DNA of 56,308 nucleotides from Haloactinopolyspora alba. GTDB taxonomy: Bacteria > Actinomycetota > Actinomycetes > Jiangellales > Jiangellaceae. The stretch lies in assembly GCF_003014555.1 (NCBI RefSeq), contig NZ_PYGE01000028.1, positions 1-56,308 on the forward strand, given 5' to 3'. This document shows, piece by piece, positions 1-6,821 of this stretch (the stretch's first letter is position 1; each line of letters starts with the position of its first letter). A program made the translations under genes and the position numbers. The notes beneath the pieces are model-generated. The model was given only the letters and a program-made list of their open reading frames with translations. It searched no databases and had not been told where the DNA came from.

Positions 1-95
1 CGCTGTCGATGACGACCCGCCACGGCTGGCGCTCAGGGTTCGACACGATCGACAGGTCCAACCTCGGGTCGTCGTTCCCCCGCACGGCGAGGTTC
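1..95. repeat. Terminal direct repeat (left copy)
   Basis: These 95 bases are identical to 56214-56308. The repeat lies inside a continuous coding frame (RibD-type reductase), which becomes intact only when the two ends are joined. This indicates a circular or circularly permuted molecule written with an overlap, most likely an assembly overlap rather than an att site. Confidence 0.95.
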
Positions 96-334
96 GGGTT
101 GTCCGTCTGCTGGGTTCCCGAACCGACGACCGTCGCGTGACACCCCGCTCGCAGCAGGTGGACCTCTGCGCGGCTCTCAGCGCTCGTGATCCACTGGCTG
201 GTGCCGTCCTCGGCGGCGATCCGCCCGTCGAGCGTGGCCGCGAACTTGTACACCACGAACGGGCGGCCGTGTTCCTGATTGACGGCCTCCCACTCGTCGC
301 GTCCCACCAGCTCGTCGACAGTCAGTGCACCCAC
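1..334 (-). CDS. RibD C-terminal-type reductase, N-terminal part (continues across the circle junction)
   Basis: This is the first part of a protein of about 245 residues that continues at 56213 and stops at 55810. It starts at GTG 334, with an AAAGGAG ribosome site just upstream, and overlaps the end of the XRE-TPR gene, so the two are translationally coupled. Early residues match the RibD reductase/dihydrofolate-reductase-like fold: FVVYKFAATLDGRIA, then SQWITS, then VVGSGTQQTDNPNL, which is the usual substrate-pocket and NADPH-pocket order. There is no deaminase domain. The family reduces pyrimidine intermediates of riboflavin synthesis with NADPH, but stand-alone actinobacterial copies often have unknown substrates. 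A metabolic or accessory role in the lysogen is inference. Confidence 0.85.
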   Translation of the reverse strand, partial: MGALTVDELVGRDEWEAVNQEHGRPFVVYKFAATLDGRIAAEDGTSQWITSAESRAEVHLLRAGCHATVVGSGTQQTDNPNLAVRGNDDPRLDLSIVSNPERQPWRVVIDS

Positions 335-1536
335 TCGGCCTCTCCTTTGGTCGCGACAGCTTCCAGAAACTCTTCCACGCCAGCAACCGGCCCCCACGTC
401 CTCATGTGGGCGGCGCTCTTGGCGAGCTCGCGCATGGTCCGCCGGGAGCGGGTGCCCAACGCGATGTCGAGGGCCGCGGTTCCGCTCTCGACCGCCGCGT
501 CGGGGACTCCCGCACGTGCCGCCGCCAGGGTGCGGCGGGCGAGGTGCAGACCTTTCTCGCGGTGAAAGTCCGGCGGCCAGTCCGCGAGGACCCGGTCATA
601 CTCTTCGAGGGCACGCAGATGATCCCCGAGAGTGCCCAACACCGCAGCCCGCTGCACTGTCACATACACGGGGGTGCAGTGGACCGACAACGAGTAGGGG
701 TCTCGCTCGTCGAGTTCTCTGCCGCTGAGGTCGTACGCAGCGTCGATGTTCGACAGCGCCGCACCCTCGTCCCCGTCCAGCGCGCAGGCGTGAGCTGCCT
801 GCTGATGCAGCGACGCCCGCACGAGGACGCTCTTGACCGACGTGTCGTACCGCATCGCGGAGTAGGCCAGCGTGCTCGCCTGGGCCCGGTCACCGACCAG
901 CTGAGCTTGCTGGCTCATACGCATGAGGACGTAACCGGTGACGTCGGCGCTGCCGCCGGAGTGCGCCCACTCGAGCGCGCGCCGCGACCACGCCTTGCCG
1001 TCCTCAACCTTCCCGAGGTCGTCGGCCAGCCAGCCGCAGAACTCGGCGTAGAGCGCACCGACCTCGAACAGGCGGCCGCGAGTCGCAGGGTCAGCTCGGG
1101 AAACGAGACGCGACAGGTTCGCGATCTGCTCGGCTGCCGAGTGCACGAGATTCCCTGGGCCGAGCAGGCTGTCCGCGGCGACGAGCGCTTCGCGCAGGTC
1201 TATGAACGTGTCGATGACGCGGGGGTCCACCGGACCCGTGGGCTGCTCTGCGATCTGCGAGAGCGTGCCCGTATGGGCGTGCGACTGGACGTCGGCATGG
1301 TCGTGCGCCGGCGCGTGTTGAGCACGGTCGACCCGGCCGAGTAGCCCTCGGAGTTCAGCCGGCGTGCGGTCGAGCAGCTCCGCCAGCTTCGGCCAGAGGT
1401 ACGGCTGCGGACGCGAGTGTCCAGACTCCCACCGTTGCACGGTGGTGCGCTCGACGTGCAACGCCTCGGCCAGGCCCTCCTGCGTGTAGCCGGCCATCCG
1501 TCGAGCGTCCGCCAGCTCGACCCGCCGTTCCGCCAT
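322..1536 (-). CDS. XRE-family regulator with TPR-like C-terminal region
   Basis: A 404-residue protein. Residues 6-60 form a helix-turn-helix (LADARRMAGYTQEGLAEALHVE followed by a recognition helix ending QRWESG). A His-rich linker follows near residues 70-90, and the remainder is helical and repeat-like, as in actinobacterial XRE-TPR regulators that sense a small ligand or peptide. It starts at ATG 1536. Its stop overlaps the GTG of the RibD-type reductase, so the two genes form a coupled pair; control of that enzyme or of prophage state is possible but not shown. It is read divergently from the small plus-strand genes at 1786-2036. Confidence 0.85.
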   Translation of the reverse strand: MAERRVELADARRMAGYTQEGLAEALHVERTTVQRWESGHSRPQPYLWPKLAELLDRTPAELRGLLGRVDRAQHAPAHDHADVQSHAHTGTLSQIAEQPTGPVDPRVIDTFIDLREALVAADSLLGPGNLVHSAAEQIANLSRLVSRADPATRGRLFEVGALYAEFCGWLADDLGKVEDGKAWSRRALEWAHSGGSADVTGYVLMRMSQQAQLVGDRAQASTLAYSAMRYDTSVKSVLVRASLHQQAAHACALDGDEGAALSNIDAAYDLSGRELDERDPYSLSVHCTPVYVTVQRAAVLGTLGDHLRALEEYDRVLADWPPDFHREKGLHLARRTLAAARAGVPDAAVESGTAALDIALGTRSRRTMRELAKSAAHMRTWGPVAGVEEFLEAVATKGEAEWVH

Positions 1537-1700
1537 GTCGTCAGTGTCCCATGCCTATCGCTCCTGGTCAGGTCGGCTAGTGCAGCTTCGTCGCAGCATA
1601 ACCGCCGCACGGATGCCGTGGTCGCGAGGCTCGCGACCGGGCTTCACTGAGCACCACGGTGCCGGCCCATCGCTCAGCGGCTTTGGGGCACGGCCCCGCT

Positions 1701-1749
1701 GGTGCCCTGCCGGATGCTCCGCCCCAACCGGAACCCCCGGCAGGGCACC
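1701..1749. repeat. 13-bp perfect inverted repeat with 23-nt loop
   Basis: Arms GGTGCCCTGCCGG (1701-1713) and its exact complement (1737-1749) flank a 23-nt loop. The element sits 36 bases before the start of the small zinc-ribbon gene, inside the 249-base divergent gap after the XRE-TPR start. It could be a leader hairpin, a protein site or part of a transfer or partition locus; the sequence does not decide. Confidence 0.6.
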
Positions 1750-1785
1750 GACCCCAAACCGTTCCCCGGCGGCGAAGGACACACG

Positions 1786-1911
1786 ATGAGCTGGATCGTG
1801 ACGACCCGGCCGCAGCACTGCGCGCACTGCGGCACGACCACCGTGCACAACGTGACGATTCACGACGACAGCCCGCGAGAGATCGTCTACTGCACCGAGT
1901 GCGGGCAATGA
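1786..1911 (+). CDS. Small zinc-ribbon protein
   Basis: 41 residues from ATG 1786 with weak upstream AAGGA. Two CXXC knuckles (CAHC near residue 10 and CTEC near the C-terminus) form a probable zinc ribbon. It is one of only a few plus-strand genes and its stop overlaps the next ATG (ATGA), giving a two-gene operon. Function unknown. Confidence 0.6.
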   Translation: MSWIVTTRPQHCAHCGTTTVHNVTIHDDSPREIVYCTECGQ

Positions 1912-2036
1912 CCGCGCACGCCGCAGCGATCAGCGCGAGCGACCTGACCACGGGCCTCCGTGTACTGGTGCCGATGGTGGCGCTCGCGCTGATCATGCTG
2001 TTCCTCGGCTGGTTCCGCAGCCGGGGTCAGGTCTGA
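1908..2036 (+). CDS. Small single-span membrane protein
   Basis: 42 residues, start overlapping the previous stop. A hydrophobic stretch (VLVPMVALALIMLFLGWF) makes one membrane span followed by a basic tail, so a C-in topology is likely. Its 3' end overlaps the 3' end of parB on the opposite strand by ten bases. Small membrane proteins of this kind are common in actinobacterial plasmid transfer regions, but no homology is claimed. Confidence 0.5.
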   Translation: MTAHAAAISASDLTTGLRVLVPMVALALIMLFLGWFRSRGQV

Positions 2037-3322
2037 GACTCGGCGAGGTCGACCTCGGCCTGGTCCATGCCGTCACGCTCCACCTGTGACGGCTCCCACC
2101 CGGCCGCCTTGAGCAGGTCCACGTACGCCGTCACCAGATCGTCCAGCCACACCCGGGGGCTATGCCACGCCGCGCCGAGGGCGAACTCTGCGCGGCGGCA
2201 CGCCAGCACGAGGGCCTGGCCCAGCGCGGCGGGCCCGGTGGCGTCGAGGTTCACGTCGACCTCGATGGTCCGGCCGTAGTAGACCGAGCTGGCGTTCATC
2301 GCCAGCAGCAACAGCCGCTCGTACCCCTTCGGCGGCTTCTTAGCCGCACCGATGCGGGCCACCACGTCCATCCGCACCTCGTGAGCAGCTTCGAGGGCTT
2401 CACGGTGTTTCAGTTTCGCCTCGTGCTCGGCCTGACGTTCGGCGCGCTCCTCCGGTGTCTCCAGGTGGCCCCAGCGGTGCCGCAGACCGTGCTCGGCGGG
2501 GTTGCGCACCCACGCCTCGAGGTGGCGGCCGCTCTTGTTCTGCACCCACACGACGTCCTCAATTGGCAGGCTGCGCGGGTCGGCGTCGTCGCCGTCCTCG
2601 GTGACGAGGCTGTAGGCCGACGTCATGGTGTCGTGGTCGATCGGGCCTTCATCGTCGTCGTCCTGGTCGGCCTCGTCGTGGATGGTCGCGCCGGCGGACT
2701 CGAGCTCGGCGCGCAGCTTGGCGACCTCTGCGGCGGCGTCGCGGCGGTTGCGGGCGTTCTTGAGGGTCCAGTCGAAGTTGAACCCGCCCGCGTCGCGGGC
2801 GAGCGTCTTGTACGTATCGGGGTCGTCGGCGAACTCCACCAGCGCGGCCGCCTGGTCGAGGGTCAGCTCACCCGCGTGCACACGGTCCTGCTCCGGCTCG
2901 GCCAGCTTCATCAGCGACCGCCGGGACGTGATGGTCTTGCGGTTGCGGCCGGTCAGCTTGGCCATCTCGGCGGTGTCGACGTCGTGCAAGGCGAGTTGCT
3001 CGTACGCCTCGCCCTCCTCGACGGCGGACAGGTTCTGCCGTTGCAGGTTCTCCACGAGCATGGCCCCGACGATCTCGGGTGTGGACTCGAGGTCGTCGCG
3101 GATGATCGCGGGCACCTCGGCCAGGCCCGCCTGGGTGGCGGCCGCGGCGCGTCGGTGGCCGGCGATGATGCGCCACCCGTCGAGCACCGGAGCGACGACG
3201 AGCGGTTCCAGCATGCCCTGGGACTTGATGCTGGCGGCCAGCTCGGTGAGGTCTCCGAGGTCGCGGCGGACGTTGCGCCCGTCGCCGATGAGCTTGTCGG
3301 TGGGGATGGTGTCGAACTGCAC
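2027..3322 (-). CDS. parB: ParB/Spo0J-family DNA-binding protein
   Basis: A 431-residue ParB-like protein. The N-terminal ParB/sulfiredoxin domain has LEPLVVAPV and the CTP-pocket motif GHRRAAAA. ENLQRQNLSAVEEGEAY and the HTH helix NRKTITSRR follow around residues 90-135. An acidic linker (EADQDDDDEG) precedes a long C-terminal region not seen in chromosomal ParB. The start is GTG 3322 with GGAGAGG upstream. No ParA ATPase is visible anywhere in the genome, so it may use a host ParA, act as a transcription or replication factor, or be an orphan. No parS-like site cluster could be identified by eye. Confidence 0.85.
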   Translation of the reverse strand: MQFDTIPTDKLIGDGRNVRRDLGDLTELAASIKSQGMLEPLVVAPVLDGWRIIAGHRRAAAATQAGLAEVPAIIRDDLESTPEIVGAMLVENLQRQNLSAVEEGEAYEQLALHDVDTAEMAKLTGRNRKTITSRRSLMKLAEPEQDRVHAGELTLDQAAALVEFADDPDTYKTLARDAGGFNFDWTLKNARNRRDAAAEVAKLRAELESAGATIHDEADQDDDDEGPIDHDTMTSAYSLVTEDGDDADPRSLPIEDVVWVQNKSGRHLEAWVRNPAEHGLRHRWGHLETPEERAERQAEHEAKLKHREALEAAHEVRMDVVARIGAAKKPPKGYERLLLLAMNASSVYYGRTIEVDVNLDATGPAALGQALVLACRRAEFALGAAWHSPRVWLDDLVTAYVDLLKAAGWEPSQVERDGMDQAEVDLAESQT

Positions 3323-3355
3323 GAGGGGTCCTCTCCGGTGAAGGGGTTGGAAGGA

Positions 3356-3395
3356 GGAGACGCCGAGACCCGGGGGGCTGGGTCTCGGCGTCTCC
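3356..3395. terminator. 16-bp stem terminator-like hairpin
   Basis: A perfect 16-bp inverted repeat (GGAGACGCCGAGACCC and complement) with an 8-base G-rich loop. It lies between the 78-residue gene and parB, so it would end or attenuate transcription from the 3.7 kb promoter before parB. Confidence 0.7.
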
Positions 3396-3414
3396 GGTCA
3401 TGTGCCCGCTGCGA

Positions 3415-3651
3415 TCAGCGGTGGTCGAGCTGGACGGTGACGATGAGGTTGCGGGCGCCGGGCAGGTGCAGGACGACGCCCGGGTCGTCGGTCATGTAGT
3501 CCGACTCGGGGAGCGGGGTCATCTCGTCGACGAGGTACCAGCCGTCCGTGTCGTCGATGCCGTCGACGGGCAGGTCCGTGCCGTTGAGAGCCTTGCCGAT
3601 GGCGTTGGCGAGGACCTGGGACGCCGGAAGGGTGGAGTGGTAGTTGGACAT
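3415..3651 (-). CDS. Hypothetical early protein, 78 aa
   Basis: An acidic 78-residue soluble protein, first gene after promoter cassette 1, start ATG 3651. Its C-terminal half (PGVVLHLPGARNLIVTVQLDHR) looks like beta strands. No known domain recognised. A strong hairpin separates it from parB. Confidence 0.6.
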   Translation of the reverse strand: MSNYHSTLPASQVLANAIGKALNGTDLPVDGIDDTDGWYLVDEMTPLPESDYMTDDPGVVLHLPGARNLIVTVQLDHR

Positions 3652-3681
3652 GGGTGGTGCCTCCCTGGGGAAGTGGTACGG

Positions 3682-3733
3682 GTTGTGCTGACAGGGAAAA
3701 CACTACCCGATCGTCTAGACGTATGTCTAGGCG
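3682..3733 (-). promoter_or_regulatory. Early promoter-operator-leader cassette 1
   Basis: Read on the minus strand: two 8-bp palindromes of the form GYCTAGRC (3713-3720, 3725-3732) exactly 12 bp apart, the -35-like TAGACA inside them, an 18-bp spacer, the -10-like TAGTGT, then the conserved leader TGTCAGCACAAC and a Shine-Dalgarno before the gene at 3651. Nine copies of this arrangement occur in the genome, all on the minus strand. The palindromes overlap the promoter, so the bound protein most likely represses. Confidence 0.8.
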
Positions 3734-3750
3734 TAGCCGGGTCAAATAGT

Positions 3751-3782
3751 GGGCGGAGTCTCCCCGGGAGGAGGCTCCGCCC
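3751..3782. terminator. Terminator-like hairpin after the annealing-protein gene
   Basis: GGGCGGAG and CTCCGCCC arms, with a further partial pairing of the CCCC/GGAGG interior. It lies just past the stop (3795) of the minus-strand gene upstream and before cassette 1. Confidence 0.6.
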
Positions 3783-3794
3783 TTCGGTTCAGTG

Positions 3795-4679
3795 TCAGGC
3801 GGGGTCGCGCTCCGGAGGAGCCTGCGACCGGTGCTCCGCTTCGGCGTCCTCGTACGTCGAGAGGTGCTGGCTGGCCTGACTGGTGAGGTAGTTCAAGTAC
3901 GGCTCGAGCCCGCCCACGTTGTCGCCCGCCCGAATGGTGATGGGGAGCAGACCCTCGTTGCGGGCGTCCTGGCGTATCTCGTCCAGGGCGGCCCGCGTGT
4001 TCGGGTCGGTCAGGTCGAGGGCTCCTGCGGTGTCCGCGAACGTCTGGGCACGCTCGAGCTTGGCCGCCTCCTCCTCGTCCCTGCGCTTCTGCTCCTCCGC
4101 CTCACGCTCGGCACGGCGGGCCTCACGTTCGGCCGCCTCGGCGTCCGCGTGCAGGTCGCCCTTGTGCCACAGGGCGAGTCCCACGCCGAACCTCATCGCC
4201 GCGTTGCGGAGCGCGTCACCGATGGTTTCCTTCACGGCGTTGTGTCCGGTCTTGCCCTGGGCGTCTCCGTACCCGAGGCGGGTAACGCCGGCGACAGTGA
4301 GGTGAATCCACATGCCGCCAGGCTCGTGGGGGAGCGCCGCGAGCAGGGTGGCGTCGGTGACCGGCTCCCACGTCCAGAAAGGATCGACCTCGAGTAGCCG
4401 CTCGGTGATGGCGGCGTGCCCGGCGTAGTCCAGGTGCGAGGCGGGGGCGTGGAACCCCTGGCACTCGGTGCAGCGGCGCTTCTCGCCCGACTTCTGGGCG
4501 TCGACCGGCTTCTTGCTGATGAGGTGCGCGGGCAGCTCCTCGCGCAGGGCGCGGAGGGCGCGAAGCCGGTCGGAGTCGAGTGCGGCCGTGCCCTCGTCGG
4601 CCAGGGCCGCACCGATCTCGGCCTTCATGGTGTCCGGATCGGCCTCAGTGGTCGCGTCCTGGGCGGTTTCGGCGCTCAT
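3795..4679 (-). CDS. Rad52/Erf-like single-strand annealing protein
   Basis: 294 residues, ATG 4679. The central stretch is diagnostic of phage annealing proteins of the Rad52/Erf group: DYAGHAAITERLLEVDPFWTW, then VTRLGYGDAQ, then NAVKETIGDALRNAAMRFGVGLALWHKGDL. A long charged coiled-coil (EREARRAEREAEEQKRRDEEE) and a helical tail follow. A CXXC pair (RRCTECQGF near residue 70) is an unusual insertion. It would anneal complementary single strands during phage recombination or end repair, working with the SSB at 39.0-39.5 kb. Assignment is by motif, not alignment. Confidence 0.75.
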   Translation of the reverse strand: MSAETAQDATTEADPDTMKAEIGAALADEGTAALDSDRLRALRALREELPAHLISKKPVDAQKSGEKRRCTECQGFHAPASHLDYAGHAAITERLLEVDPFWTWEPVTDATLLAALPHEPGGMWIHLTVAGVTRLGYGDAQGKTGHNAVKETIGDALRNAAMRFGVGLALWHKGDLHADAEAAEREARRAEREAEEQKRRDEEEAAKLERAQTFADTAGALDLTDPNTRAALDEIRQDARNEGLLPITIRAGDNVGGLEPYLNYLTSQASQHLSTYEDAEAEHRSQAPPERDPA

Positions 4680-4738
4680 GGTTTCGGGTGTCCTTCCGTA
4701 CGAGGCTGGGAGAGCCGGAAAGCGGGGGCGAGGGGTGG

Positions 4739-4963
4739 TCAGTCGTTGGCCTGGTCGCGCTGCGCCTTGGCCTTGGCCTCTTTCTCTGCCTTAGCCACGT
4801 AGCGCTCCAACGACTCGTTGATGACGTCGGCCAGGTACTCACCGCGCTCGTGCGCGTGAGCCTTCGCCTTGTCCCACAGCTCGTCGGTGACGCGGATTCC
4901 GCGGGTCCGGGCCGTCGGCCGGTTCGGTACGGGAGTGGGCATGGTCTGCCTCTTGGTCGCCAT
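4739..4963 (-). CDS. Small ribbon-helix-helix-type DNA-binding protein
   Basis: 74 residues from ATG 4963. After a basic N-terminus, RGIRVTDELWDKAKAHAHERGEYLADVINESLERYV has the strand-helix-helix pattern of Arc/CopG/MetJ-type repressors, then a Lys/Glu coiled tail. It sits directly behind cassette 2, so autoregulation is likely. RHH proteins commonly bind tandem short palindromes, which is exactly the geometry of the nine cassettes, making this the best local candidate for the cassette regulator (inference). Confidence 0.65.
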   Translation of the reverse strand: MATKRQTMPTPVPNRPTARTRGIRVTDELWDKAKAHAHERGEYLADVINESLERYVAKAEKEAKAKAQRDQAND

Positions 4964-4994
4964 AGGGTCGGGGTCCTTCCCGGTAGGTGGTGTG

Positions 4995-5046
4995 GTTGTG
5001 CTGACAGGGCACACACTACCCGAGTGTCTAGGCGAACGTCTAGACG
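4995..5046 (-). promoter_or_regulatory. Early promoter-operator-leader cassette 2
   Basis: Palindromes GTCTAGGC (5026-5033) and GTCTAGAC (5038-5045), 12 bp apart, followed on the minus strand by TAGTGT, the TGTCAGCACAAC leader and the RHH gene at 4963. Confidence 0.8.
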
Positions 5047-5063
5047 GCACGCGGACGAGGAAA

Positions 5064-5111
5064 ACCCCCGGGGGTCGAGTCCCCTCGCGAGAGGGTTCGA
5101 CCCCCGGGGGT
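5064..5111. terminator. Long perfect hairpin downstream of the resolvase gene
   Basis: Perfect 15-bp arms (5064-5078 and 5097-5111) with an inner CCCTC/GAGGG pairing in the 18-base loop. It lies between the resolvase stop (5163) and cassette 2, so terminator use is most likely; the length and symmetry would also suit a recombination or replication site. Confidence 0.6.
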
Positions 5112-5162
5112 CGGCAGGGGGAAGGGTGCACCGACGGGACGTCGGGCACGTTCGTGCGGCGG

Positions 5163-5777
5163 CTACTCAGCTGGCGTCAGAGCCCCCGGTGCGTCGACCT
5201 CGGGCAGGTCAAGCGACTCGAGGTGCCGATACAGGGTCGGCCGGGACACGCCCACCGCCTTGGCGACAGCGGTCATGCTCTTGCCCTCGGACAGGAGCCG
5301 CTGGGCGGCCAGCAGCTTGTCCTCGGTGATGACGCTGGGCCGCCCGCCGGTGCGGCCGCGCTCGCGGGCGGCGGCCAGGCCCTCGTGCGTGCCCTCCACG
5401 ATGAGCTCGCGGACGAACTCGGCCAGCGCGGCGAACACATGGAACGTGAGCCGACCGCTGGGGGTGGTGGTGTCGATGGACTCGTGCAAGCTCTTGAAGC
5501 CGACCTCGCGCTGGCGGAGGTCGTCGACTTGGAGGACAAGGTGTTTCAGCGACCGGGCCAGCCGGTCGAGACTGGGCACGACGAGCGTGTCGCCGGGCCG
5601 TAGGTAGTCGAGTGCCTTGTCCAGCTCCGGGCGTGACGCCAGCTTCCCGGAGGCCTTGTCGGTGAAGATGCGGGAGCAGCCGGCAGCCTCGAGGGCATCG
5701 GTCTGGCGGTCGAGGTTCTGGTCTCTGGTGGAGACGCGGGCATACCCGATCAGGTGCCCGGTGGGCGAGGGGTCCAT
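5163..5777 (-). CDS. Small serine recombinase (resolvase/invertase family)
   Basis: 204 residues from ATG 5777; an in-frame GTG at 5837 would add 20 residues, and neither start has a clear ribosome site. The N-terminal catalytic domain has IGYARVSTRDQNLDRQ with the nucleophilic serine, DKASGKLASRPELDKAL, and PSLDRLARSLKHL carrying the conserved arginines. The C-terminal HTH is TAVAKAVGVSRPTLYRHL. This is Tn3-resolvase/Hin size, too small for a phage integrase of the phiC31 type. In a circular replicon it would resolve multimers. DNA just upstream has short repeats that could be its res site. Confidence 0.9.
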   Translation of the reverse strand: MDPSPTGHLIGYARVSTRDQNLDRQTDALEAAGCSRIFTDKASGKLASRPELDKALDYLRPGDTLVVPSLDRLARSLKHLVLQVDDLRQREVGFKSLHESIDTTTPSGRLTFHVFAALAEFVRELIVEGTHEGLAAARERGRTGGRPSVITEDKLLAAQRLLSEGKSMTAVAKAVGVSRPTLYRHLESLDLPEVDAPGALTPAE

Positions 5778-5800
5778 GCCGGGGAATGTATCAAAAACGG

Positions 5801-5849
5801 TGTCAGAGCGGTTTTGAAACACTCCGGTTTTGGACACGAGTTATGGACA
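5801..5849. promoter_or_regulatory. Possible res-type binding region upstream of the resolvase
   Basis: Two direct copies of CGGTTTTG (5809-5816, 5825-5832) lie between TGTC (5801-5804) and GACA (5833-5836), with a second GGACA just beyond. Resolvase subsites are often bounded by TGTC/GACA. The area also overlaps the alternative start of the gene. Assignment is tentative. Confidence 0.3.
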
Positions 5850-5888
5850 CCATTCCGGGTGCCGTCAGCCCGTCCACGCCAGGTGTAA

Positions 5889-5906
5889 CGAAAACGATCG
5901 TTTTCG
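5889..5906. promoter_or_regulatory. 18-bp perfect palindrome
   Basis: CGAAAACGATCGTTTTCG is fully palindromic with no loop and unusually AT-rich for this genome. It lies between the gene at 5913 and the resolvase, inside partial GTAAC/GTTAC flanks. A protein-binding site or a terminator with AAAA/TTTT flanks are both possible. Confidence 0.5.
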
Positions 5907-5912
5907 GACGCG

Positions 5913-6482
5913 TTACCGGACTCTCTTGGGAACCGAGGTGACGATCTTTGCGCGGGGCAACGGCAACTTGGCGTCGACGAGCCACGGCTCCCACGGCTGG
6001 CCATCGCTGCTCACCGTCACCCGGAACGGAACGATCGCCTTCTCCCACACGCCTATGTGCACCGAGGTGAACGGCACTTGGTGTGGAACGCCGGGCTCAA
6101 GGTCCACGACCTCGTATGAGCGTTCACGTGGCTGCTCGTCACCGAAACCAGCCACCGGGTCACCGTCGATCAACTCCACCAAGACGGAGGGGACCGTGGT
6201 CCCGCTCAGGTTCTTGATCACCAGCTCCGCTGTGACGTGCTCGGTGATCCACTGATCGAACTGGACCTCCACCTCGGGACGACGCTCGTGGTGGTGACGG
6301 GCAGCCTCGATGGAGGCCATGCGCTCGGCAGCGTCTGCGGACCGTCCGGCCTCCTTCGCCGACTGCTCGGCCGCGGCCGCTGACTCCTTGGCCGCATTCC
6401 GCTGGTGGTGGGCGTACGCGACGGCGGCCACGGCAGCCAGTGCGGACACGACGGCAGCGCCGGCAACGATCCACTCGGTCAT
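5913..6482 (-). CDS. Membrane-anchored protein with coiled coil, 189 aa
   Basis: Residues 3-24 (WIVAGAAVVSALAAVAAVAYA) form one membrane span. A short Ala/Glu/Lys coiled coil to about residue 65 follows, then a beta-rich domain (VEVQFDQWITEHVTAELVIKN) resembling an Ig-like fold. ATG 6482. It is the last gene of the late minus-strand run, 25 bases after the holin-like gene, so a lysis or envelope role is suggested by position only. Family not recognised. Confidence 0.6.
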   Translation of the reverse strand: MTEWIVAGAAVVSALAAVAAVAYAHHQRNAAKESAAAAEQSAKEAGRSADAAERMASIEAARHHHERRPEVEVQFDQWITEHVTAELVIKNLSGTTVPSVLVELIDGDPVAGFGDEQPRERSYEVVDLEPGVPHQVPFTSVHIGVWEKAIVPFRVTVSSDGQPWEPWLVDAKLPLPRAKIVTSVPKRVR

Positions 6483-6507
6483 CGCGCCGACGCTACCGCC
6501 GCCCTGG

Positions 6508-6816
6508 TCAGGCCGCCAGGTCGTACCGGTCTCGCGACGTCGCCCGCTCGAGCTTCGGCGCGACCCCGCTGGGCTTCCAGACCAGCGCGTACGCCGACTG
6601 CGCCGCGCCGACCACGGCGAGCAGCACCGTGGCCACGTCGTCCCCGCCGGTAAACCCGCCCGTGAGCGCCAGCGCGACCACGCCGAGCACGACCGACGCC
6701 GCGATGGCGACGAGCTGCTTCACCGACTTCGACCACGACGGCCGGTTGATCAGCGAGATCACCAGCGGTGCCAGCGCGGACAGCACGCCGGCGAGGGTCA
6801 GAGTGGAACCGTCCAT
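6508..6816 (-). CDS. Holin-like membrane protein
   Basis: 102 residues with two to three hydrophobic segments (LAGVLSALAPLVISLI, LVAIAASVVLGVVALALTGG, VATVLLAVVGAAQSAYALVW) and a charged C-terminus. Size, topology and position directly after the endolysin and the coiled-coil membrane gene fit an actinophage holin that permeabilises the membrane to release or trigger the endolysin. Confidence 0.7.
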   Translation of the reverse strand: MDGSTLTLAGVLSALAPLVISLINRPSWSKSVKQLVAIAASVVLGVVALALTGGFTGGDDVATVLLAVVGAAQSAYALVWKPSGVAPKLERATSRDRYDLAA

Positions 6817-6821
6817 GATTG

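Noticed and set aside
1-95. Possible attL/attR pair of an integrated prophage in ribD
   Set aside because: The same gene runs intact through the joined ends and there is no host sequence outside the repeats, nor an integrase. A 95-base assembly overlap of a circle explains it better.
5064-5111. Possible tRNA T-arm (GGGTTCGACCCC-like)
   Set aside because: The sequence is a perfect long inverted repeat; no acceptor, D or anticodon stems can be drawn around it.
5163-5837. Serine recombinase as the phage integrase
   Set aside because: At about 200 residues it has only the catalytic and HTH parts of resolvases/invertases and lacks the large C-terminal zinc-ribbon and coiled-coil domains of phage serine integrases.
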